Positions 1-5,240 of a stretch of DNA of 5,240 bases are shown piece by piece; positions within the stretch are counted from its first letter, which is position 1, and every line of letters starts with the position of its first letter. The DNA comes from Verrucomicrobiota bacterium (GTDB lineage: Bacteria > Verrucomicrobiota > Verrucomicrobiia > Verrucomicrobiales > DEV007). The notes below the pieces were generated by a model. It was given only the letters and a program-made list of their open reading frames with translations, was not told where the DNA came from and did no database searches. The stretch lies in assembly GCA_020630835.1 (NCBI GenBank), contig JAHDIL010000162.1, positions 1 through 5,240 on the forward strand. The letters are read 5' to 3'. The position numbers were made by a program, and so were the translations under genes.

Positions 1-162
1 GGCGGACTCCAGAACCAAAAGCTCCTGAGCACCTACACGGTGCCGAGAAACCTCCCCACGTCATGGTTGTCCCTTTCCAGGCCAACGCCACTGAATTCTT
101 CCCAAAGTCATCCGCAATATCGTCTCTGACACCATGGCGGAGGGGCTACTCAGCAAGCCGGG
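1..162. other. region downstream of hrpA, no supported gene
   Basis: After the hrpA TAG (165-163) I find no T-tract hairpin and no recognisable protein. On the minus strand a 24-codon frame (135-61) overlaps as ATGA a frame opening at 64 and running off the left edge. Neither has a convincing ribosome-binding site or recognisable product. GGGG/CCCC-rich inverted segments around 141-169 pair poorly. The next gene on the left may begin near or beyond the edge. Confidence 0.4.
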
Positions 163-3100
163 CTACCCCCGCAACCGCGCCCGCAATTCGGGAGCAAAAC
201 AGGTGAGCCGCCAACTGGACTCTGCCACCCGACGGTCGTAGTTGATAACAGCCGGTGGTGCCGCGAGCCAATTCCGCGCTGGGACAGCATGCACTTTAGT
301 CTCCACCTGCTGATCGTAACGATCTATCTTTTCGACATCCTTTCCCGGAGCGGCACCGAAGGCTCGCGTCAAACGCATCTCCAGCCCGAGCAAATCTGCC
401 TGCAAACGGACAAAGCGCTCTGGCGCCTCAGCCAAAACCCACCCCTCACGGAATAGTTCTTCCATGAACATACGACTATCAATCAACGTATCCGAATAGG
501 CCGGGTCATCGCGTCCCAGTAAAGGGCTGAGTCTCCCATAAATTTCTAGCACCTCAGCCAGCGCACCGCTTAGTTTCTCCGCTGTCTCGAACAGCCTTTG
601 CTCAGTTTGCCTAACAGATTCTTCGAACTCCGCCAACGATCGCGGTGCCGCTACACTCTGCGCGAGAATAGCCAGTTCAAGGTAGGCTCGATTTTTATCC
701 GGCTTCTCCCCGACTTGATCCAGCAACCACGCTTGCTCAGGAGTGAGAAAGCCGATCGGCCCCTTTCCTGGAGCAGGTTTCGCCGCGTCAGCCGCTCTCT
801 TTTTTTCATCTACACTCCCCGTTCCCGCCTGTTGGAAGGCGTTCGCTAAGCTATTGAGGTTTGGGCTAGCAGAGGCTTTACGTGTCCTCGCTCTGCCGGT
901 GCCGGCACCGGCCTTTTGCTGAGAAGCTCGGCTGGTAAACAAAACACCGCGCAATCGGTCAGGCACGTCTGGGTTCAGCTTTCGGTCAAGAGCTCCGCAT
1001 CCGAGTGGATGATGGAAAGCTGCCTCTTCTGGGCTAGGAAACACGAACAACCCGATACTTTCTCTGTCTACGCCTGGATGAAAGACACTTACTGCTGGAT
1101 AGCCTTTTATCGTGCGATGCAGATCCAGCTCTAGGGGCAGCTCTCCCACATCCCACCGGTTCAGCGCAGGCTGGAAGAACTGCGTGCGTGCAAGATCCTC
1201 GAACCTAACTTGGAGGCGTTCAGCGAGTTCCTCCTGCAATCCCGGCAAATCCCGCCCACTGGCAATCGTTTTCCCCTTTTCATTGATAATCTGGAAGCGC
1301 TGGAAAAGAAAGCGAGGTATGCGTTCTTCGTCAAAGGCTTCATCCTCATCTACCTCTACCTGATAACTATCTTTCAGGAAGTCGCGCAGCGCACAACTTA
1401 GGGAACACTGCGGAACATAGCCTGACCACTCGGCACAGAAAGCCGCCACCACCTCACGTTGAGCAGGAAGCTTCGTTCTTTTTGCCTTTGGTAGGGTTCG
1501 TAACATAGCCTCGACTTTTTCAGGCAAAAACCCGGGCACAAGCCAATCACCGAACCAGACCGGAAGGCTCGGCAAATCATCAATCGGGATCCTCAACGTA
1601 ATGCCATCACGCTCCTCCGAAGGATTATGTAGGTAGCGTAGCTGAAAAACGGCCTCCTGATCCGGTGAAACGATTTCGTCTGGATAAAGATTCTCTTGCA
1701 AGCCCTCGATCGGCTCGAGAAGGCAGTCGTCTAGTGTAAAGTCGATGGGATGCCGGCCTGCTTCTTTGGCTTGTGCGGTAACCGATTCAGAAGTCGCCCA
1801 TTTTTGAAATTGCTGCAGAGTGCAAACATCCTCTGGGATCACGCCTTCATAAAAGCTCTCTATATGAGGTGGATGAAACAGTCCATTGTATCGGCGAAGC
1901 TTATGCTCGAGACGCTCCGCGCGTAACTGAGTGAGCTGGTTTGGTTTGAGGATAGGCAGTGGACCTTTGGTTTTCCTATTGACTAGCGCCTCCTGTATAA
2001 AGATCTGGCGAGCCACTTTTGCATCGATACGCTGGTAGTGGACCTTGCGCTTCTCGACGACGGGAAGACCAAAGGCAATAACAGATTCATCGCCATAGAC
2101 AGCGCCTTGATCCTTTGACCAATGAGGGTTCGTATACCGATAGCGGCAGCAGTGCGGATTGACAGCCTCAAACCAACTAGGGTCAAACTCAGCGGCATTA
2201 CGTGCATAGAGTTTGGCCGTCTCCATCATCTCAAAGGCCATCACCCAGCTAGGCCGAGCTTTAAAGACGCCCGAGCCGGGGAAAAGATGGAACTCTGTGC
2301 CCCGTGCTCCCTGATAAGCCTTGCTGCGCGTATCGGTAAGCCCGATTTGTGTCGGGACCGATGCTAAGATCGCTTTGTGGAGCTCCACCGAATAACTGTC
2401 TTCAGGGTCGTTCAGTTTGCGCAAGTCCTGCGGTAGCTTCCACCGAAGTGACTTTACCGCCTCCAGAAGCTCTCTATGCAGGTTTCGCCATTCCTGGGCT
2501 CGCCGATAATTAAGAAAGTTCTTTTCGCAAAACCGTCTAAGCTGATTGTTAGATTTACCACGGGCTTCCTCCATGGCGTGCCACCAGCGGAGCCATGCGG
2601 TAAAGTCGGAACGCTTGTCACGAAACCGGGCATGAGCGCTGTCTGCAGCCTCCTGCGCATCTCGTGGCCGCTCACGCGGGTCCTGCACGGTAAGGGCCGA
2701 AGCCACAATCAAACCCTCCTTGATCACGCCCTCGTCATGACAAGCAATGAGCAGGCGCCCCACTCTCGGGTCTACGGGCAGCCTTGCCATCTCTCGCCCG
2801 ATATCCGTTAACCTTGTGCTCTGACTTTCACGGTAGATCGCGCCTAACTCCTCCAGCACACGATAAGCCTGCGCTACCCGTTTCGGTGGTGGCGGATCAA
2901 TAAACGGAAAACGCAAAGGATCGCCCAGTCGCAGGTGCTCCATCTGCAAGACCACTCCAGCCAGATTGGATCGCAAAATTTCGGGATCCGTAAACTCATC
3001 ACGCTCTTCGAAGTCTTCTTCACTATACAAGCGGATACAGATTCCCTCCCTCACTCGCCCACAACGCCCTCTCCGCTGTCGGGCACTCGCTTGCGATGTC

Positions 3101-4053
3101 TCCTCGATCTGCAGACGCTGAATGCCCGAACCCGCGTCGTAGCGACTCATCCTGACGATGCCACTATCGATGACGGAGTGAATGTCAGGAAGGGTCAGCG
3201 AGGTCTCTGCGACATTTGTCGCGAGTATGATCCGTCTCTTACTGCGATCCGGCCGAAAAGCAGCTTTCTGCTCAGGACTAGCCTGACGGGCGTAGAGAGC
3301 GATCACTTGCGTTCGTGGATATTTGCGCCCATCCAGCAGATCCATCGCGTCACGGATCTCACGCTCACCAGGAAGAAAGACCAAGGTGTCGCCCAGCGGA
3401 TCATCCTCTGCCAACTCCTCAGCTGCGCGCGCGACTTGATCGGACAAACGCTCGTGCCGATGAAGCGGCACCTGGTAGCGGTCCTCTACAGGAAAAGTTC
3501 GGCCAGCTACCTGCAGCGTCGGCGCATCGCCGAAAAAACGGGAAAAGCCCTCGGCATCAAGCGTCGCTGATGAAATAATAACGCGCAAGTCGCGGCGCTT
3601 TTCTAACAAACGATGAAGGTAGCCCAGGATGAAATCGATATTCAGGGAGCGCTCGTGAGCTTCATCGATGATGAGCGTATCATACTGTTTGAGCTGCGGA
3701 TCCCCCTGCGTTTCGGCTAGGAGGATACCGTCAGTCATAAACTTCACTGCGGTGTCCCGGCTCGTCTTATCGTCGAACCGCACCTGATAGCCAACTTCCC
3801 CACCAAGGGAGACCTCCATCTCCTCGGCCACACGGCTCGCAACTGAGGTCGCTGCAATGCGCCGAGGCTGCGTGCAACCGATTCTTCGCCCCTTAGATGC
3901 TCCGCCGATCTCAAGCGCCATCTTTGGCAACTGGGTCGTCTTTCCGGAGCCAGTATCGCCGCACACGATGACTACCTGATGCGTGCGCATAGCCGCGAGG
4001 ATGTCCTCACGCTTCCGACTGACAGGTAGATGTTCGGGATAAAAGAGCTTCAT
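163..4053 (-). CDS. hrpA: ATP-dependent DEAH-box RNA helicase HrpA
   Basis: This is a 1296-residue cytoplasmic RNA helicase that uses ATP hydrolysis to remodel RNA. In E. coli, HrpA acts in mRNA processing and in rescuing collided ribosomes. Visible motifs, numbered from the ATG at 4053, are Walker A GDTGSGKT (32-39), Ia TQPRRIAA (61-68), DEAH (130-133), SAT (162-164), LVFLPGE (224-230), TNVAETSLT (279-287) and QASARQRRGRCGR (321-333). The HA2 region follows at about 395-490, an OB-fold region with FPGSGVF at about 590-690, and then the roughly 600-residue DUF3418-type C-terminal domain that separates HrpA from shorter DEAH helicases. The total is close to E. coli HrpA (1300), but the N-terminal extension before YPEHLPVS is missing and a low-complexity Ala/Gly/Lys stretch lies at about 1037-1100. 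The frame is open up to a GTG at 4119 directly after the upstream stop. I prefer the ATG because homology begins at FYPEHLPVS and GGGTGG lies 6 bases upstream. The 22 extra residues from the GTG show no recognisable motif. Confidence 0.97.
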   Translation of the reverse strand: MKLFYPEHLPVSRKREDILAAMRTHQVVIVCGDTGSGKTTQLPKMALEIGGASKGRRIGCTQPRRIAATSVASRVAEEMEVSLGGEVGYQVRFDDKTSRDTAVKFMTDGILLAETQGDPQLKQYDTLIIDEAHERSLNIDFILGYLHRLLEKRRDLRVIISSATLDAEGFSRFFGDAPTLQVAGRTFPVEDRYQVPLHRHERLSDQVARAAEELAEDDPLGDTLVFLPGEREIRDAMDLLDGRKYPRTQVIALYARQASPEQKAAFRPDRSKRRIILATNVAETSLTLPDIHSVIDSGIVRMSRYDAGSGIQRLQIEETSQASARQRRGRCGRVREGICIRLYSEEDFEERDEFTDPEILRSNLAGVVLQMEHLRLGDPLRFPFIDPPPPKRVAQAYRVLEELGAIYRESQSTRLTDIGREMARLPVDPRVGRLLIACHDEGVIKEGLIVASALTVQDPRERPRDAQEAADSAHARFRDKRSDFTAWLRWWHAMEEARGKSNNQLRRFCEKNFLNYRRAQEWRNLHRELLEAVKSLRWKLPQDLRKLNDPEDSYSVELHKAILASVPTQIGLTDTRSKAYQGARGTEFHLFPGSGVFKARPSWVMAFEMMETAKLYARNAAEFDPSWFEAVNPHCCRYRYTNPHWSKDQGAVYGDESVIAFGLPVVEKRKVHYQRIDAKVARQIFIQEALVNRKTKGPLPILKPNQLTQLRAERLEHKLRRYNGLFHPPHIESFYEGVIPEDVCTLQQFQKWATSESVTAQAKEAGRHPIDFTLDDCLLEPIEGLQENLYPDEIVSPDQEAVFQLRYLHNPSEERDGITLRIPIDDLPSLPVWFGDWLVPGFLPEKVEAMLRTLPKAKRTKLPAQREVVAAFCAEWSGYVPQCSLSCALRDFLKDSYQVEVDEDEAFDEERIPRFLFQRFQIINEKGKTIASGRDLPGLQEELAERLQVRFEDLARTQFFQPALNRWDVGELPLELDLHRTIKGYPAVSVFHPGVDRESIGLFVFPSPEEAAFHHPLGCGALDRKLNPDVPDRLRGVLFTSRASQQKAGAGTGRARTRKASASPNLNSLANAFQQAGTGSVDEKKRAADAAKPAPGKGPIGFLTPEQAWLLDQVGEKPDKNRAYLELAILAQSVAAPRSLAEFEESVRQTEQRLFETAEKLSGALAEVLEIYGRLSPLLGRDDPAYSDTLIDSRMFMEELFREGWVLAEAPERFVRLQADLLGLEMRLTRAFGAAPGKDVEKIDRYDQQVETKVHAVPARNWLAAPPAVINYDRRVAESSWRLTCFAPELRARLRG
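895..912. repeat. 18-base perfect GC-rich palindrome inside hrpA
   Basis: GCCGGTGCCGGCACCGGC equals its own reverse complement and could fold as a 7-bp stem with a CCGG loop. It encodes the Ala-Gly-Ala-Gly-Thr-Gly part of the low-complexity stretch in the C-terminal domain of HrpA. On the plus strand it is followed by CTTTTG, which faintly resembles a terminator pointing against hrpA. In the hrpA mRNA direction no U run follows. It may simply reflect GC-rich small-residue codons. Confidence 0.5.
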
Positions 4054-4077
4054 CACAGACCACCCATGCTTCCTCTG
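4053..4077 (-). promoter_or_regulatory. hrpA translation initiation region with four-codon leader ORF
   Basis: Reading down the minus strand, AGAGGA (4076-4071) is followed after three bases by an ATG at 4067-4065, which opens the mini-ORF Met-Gly-Gly-Leu-stop. Its TGA (4055-4053) overlaps the proposed hrpA ATG (4053-4051) as TGATG, the classical layout for termination-reinitiation. GGGTGG (4065-4060) is a weak alternative ribosome-binding site for direct initiation at 4053, and a GTG immediately before the ATG could also serve. The arrangement is visible in the sequence. That it functions is inference, since such a short overlap can arise by chance. Confidence 0.35.
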
Positions 4078-4119
4078 TGCCGCAGGGTTTGCAAGGGCAA
4101 GATTCTCGCCCAAAAGCAC

Positions 4120-4293
4120 TTACCTCAAGCGGCTAGCGACATCACCGGCATACCCAGTTAGCTCCAGATACGCGCGCCCAATCAGCTCACCGCTCTCCAG
4201 CACATCGCAGGCTCCCTCCCAGTAGTTAACCCCTCCTGATCCGGCTACCATCTCCTGCGCATCGGCTATCGGTCGCAGCTTAAATTCTCGCAT
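4120..4293 (-). pseudogene. detached C-terminal segment of the lipocalin-like gene, in the -1 frame
   Basis: This frame encodes 57 residues from an ATG at 4293 to a TAA at 4120-4122. It contains NYWEG (23-27) and YLELTGY (42-48), the conserved closing strands of COG5621/AttH proteins, so it belongs to the gene read in the neighbouring frame rather than being independent. The -1 frame has a TGA at 4309-4311 and the upstream frame stops at 4266, so the switch must fall in that short interval. Adding one A to the five-A run at 4301-4305 would restore a single frame reading PKNGKMREFKL. Slippage at 4293-4299 would give PKTGKMREFKL. Without a shift the main product lacks its last strands and probably folds poorly. 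Separate translation from the ATG is possible but would give only a fragment. Confidence 0.8.
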
Positions 4294-5240
4294 TTTCCCG
4301 TTTTTGGATCAGGGGTGCGGATCCTCGGCTCGATAGGATAAGCCCCTCCGGTAGCGAGACTTTTCCAAACACCTTCTTTGATCCATTCGTATTCGCCATA
4401 CTTCTGATGCGATAGTTGTGCCTTCTCATCTACCCAAACCAGTTTCGAGTAGGGAGAAACGCTCCCATCATCGTTGCGCAGAATGAATCCCATGATTTCT
4501 CGGCCATCATCGAACTGCAGACAGGCCCAGTCCCAGCCCACCTGACCATCATCCAGCTGACTGCTAGAAATTTCGTGATCCATCCACCCCTCTCCCGAAA
4601 CGGCCAATGTCTCGCCCCCCAGGACTAGCATCCCACTCGCCTGTAGCCTGGTAAAGGTCACATAATAACTAGATGCCGTGCCCTCAGGCCCTTTGCGTGA
4701 GATTCCCTCTTCTCCGAAAACGACAAGGGGCTTTTTGCCAATCAGGCGCAAAGACAACCGTGCATCCCCCTTTATCGTGCCCTCTAGCAGGAATGTTTCG
4801 CCCTGCTTGTTCGGGCCTGCAGGGCCGGGTTGCCTCTTAAGCGACCAGTTGCCATTCACAACATGGGTATCCCCCGTTCTCGCAAAGGCATTCCAGCCTG
4901 ATCGATTGAGACGTTCTTCATGAATATGCTCCCCAGTTTCTACATCTGTTATCCCCATATGGGCAAGGAAGAGCTGCTCGTCGCCAAAGGCGTCATCCTC
5001 GGCAGTCGCAGTAGGTTCCTGCCCCAGACGGAAAAAAGTCGCCTGATAGCCAAAACGCCGTTCACCGGACTCAAGATGCCCCGTAAGATACCACCACTCA
5101 ATCCGAAAGTCAGGATGGGCTCCATGAGTAGCCGTAAACGGAAGCTGGCGATTCGCCTGCGGAATACTCCAAGCCTCCGCCGCCGAGACGGTGGGAAAAA
5201 TGCAGAATACAAGCCACGCACAAAGAATAGAAAAGCTTCG
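4266..5240 (-). CDS. secreted lipocalin-like protein (AttH/CrtC-like, COG5621), 5'-partial, frameshifted
   Basis: The frame is open from the right edge for 324 residues to a TAG at 4266-4268. No start codon occurs in frame before the Met at 4958, but the preceding 94 codons are clearly coding, so the start lies beyond the window. Residues 4-20 form a hydrophobic signal-peptide core ending VSA-AEA, a plausible signal peptidase I site, implying export. Family landmarks follow in order: HGAHPDFRIEWWYLTGHL (about 39-56), FLAHMGITD (about 91-99), GEGWMDHE (216-223) and GWDWACLQFDDGR (235-247). These match the two-domain lipocalin fold of COG5621 'predicted secreted hydrolase', related to the carotenoid hydratase CrtC. 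The biochemical activity of most members is unknown. Related genes often sit beside an ABC ATPase and an FtsX-like permease (attEFGH type). The frame loses homology after PKTGK and ends CENLSCDR. The expected C-terminus continues in the -1 frame down to 4120, giving about 373 residues if joined, a usual family length. Confidence 0.88.
   Translation of the reverse strand, partial: RSFSILCAWLVFCIFPTVSAAEAWSIPQANRQLPFTATHGAHPDFRIEWWYLTGHLESGERRFGYQATFFRLGQEPTATAEDDAFGDEQLFLAHMGITDVETGEHIHEERLNRSGWNAFARTGDTHVVNGNWSLKRQPGPAGPNKQGETFLLEGTIKGDARLSLRLIGKKPLVVFGEEGISRKGPEGTASSYYVTFTRLQASGMLVLGGETLAVSGEGWMDHEISSSQLDDGQVGWDWACLQFDDGREIMGFILRNDDGSVSPYSKLVWVDEKAQLSHQKYGEYEWIKEGVWKSLATGGAYPIEPRIRTPDPKTGKCENLSCDR
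4293..4299 (-). other. candidate -1 slippery heptamer G GGA AAA
   Basis: In the zero frame of the lipocalin-like gene the codons are ACG GGA AAA TGC, so G GGA AAA sits in the correct X XXY YYZ register for tandem -1 slippage. After a -1 shift the next codon is ATG (4293-4291), and reading continues into the conserved C-terminus. Fourteen bases downstream, a 5-bp CTGCG/CGCAG stem with a 14-base loop (4278-4255) could form. This spacing is longer than usual and the stem is weak, and no well-placed internal Shine-Dalgarno was found. The heptamer and its register are seen directly. Programmed use is only a hypothesis competing with mutation or sequencing error. Confidence 0.4.

Noticed and set aside
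1..135. Small minus-strand frames (24 codons at 135-61, and an open frame from 64 to the edge) overlapping as ATGA
   Set aside because: No convincing ribosome-binding site, no recognisable protein and too little sequence to judge.
141..169. Possible hrpA terminator from GGGG...CCCC inverted segments
   Set aside because: Pairing beyond four G-C pairs needs mismatches or bulges, part of it lies within the hrpA coding end, and no T run follows on the minus strand.
952..1020. Possible frameshift in HrpA around HHPLGCGALDRKL
   Set aside because: The other two minus-strand frames hit stops quickly and do not resemble HrpA better, so divergence is the simpler explanation.
2935..3570. Plus-strand open frame of 211 codons
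   Set aside because: It lies entirely opposite hrpA codons for the helicase core, including the region of motifs IV to VI. It has no recognisable domains and is best explained as an antisense shadow.
4054..4119. GTG at 4119 as the hrpA start, directly after the upstream TAA
   Set aside because: It would add 22 residues with no recognisable motif, and the GAGG upstream is only three bases away. I kept it as an alternative rather than the main call.
4949..5221. Minus-strand 90-residue frame rich in Arg
   Set aside because: It overlaps in another frame the N-terminal coding of the lipocalin-like protein, which carries the conserved EWWYLTG sequence and a signal peptide. The Arg-rich composition is typical of an out-of-frame reading.

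Overview
The window holds two genes on the minus strand, in the order secreted lipocalin-like protein (upstream, entering from the right edge) then the ATP-dependent RNA helicase HrpA, which fills about three quarters of the sequence. The signal peptide on the lipocalin-like protein and the full-length bacterial HrpA architecture suggest a Gram-negative bacterium of moderate GC. The style of the HrpA sequence makes me lean weakly toward the Verrucomicrobiota/Planctomycetota side rather than enterobacteria, but nothing here fixes the taxonomy.

Right side (4120-5240): a COG5621/AttH-type protein with the two-domain CrtC-like lipocalin fold. The frame stays open to the right edge and includes a signal peptide core, so the true start lies just outside the window. 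The gene is not intact as one frame. The main frame ends early at 4266, while the conserved C-terminal strands (NYWEG...YLELTGY) are encoded in the -1 frame and end at 4120. The switch point coincides with G GGA AAA, a classical -1 slippery heptamer, beside a run of five A. A frameshift mutation, a homopolymer sequencing error and programmed -1 frameshifting are all possible.

Left side (163-4053): hrpA, with all the DEAH helicase motifs, the HA2 and OB domains and the long C-terminal domain typical of HrpA. It begins 66 bases after the stop of the lipocalin C-terminal frame, so co-transcription is likely. Its start overlaps the stop of a four-codon leader ORF (TGATG).

The last 162 bases at the left edge hold no gene or terminator I can support. 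No RNA genes, mobile elements or CRISPR repeats were seen. The two genes have no obvious joint role: one is an envelope or secreted protein of a family often linked to ABC transporters, the other a cytoplasmic RNA/ribosome-quality helicase. Their adjacency may be incidental. I did not find a clearly new system. The most interesting signal is the frame switch in the lipocalin gene.
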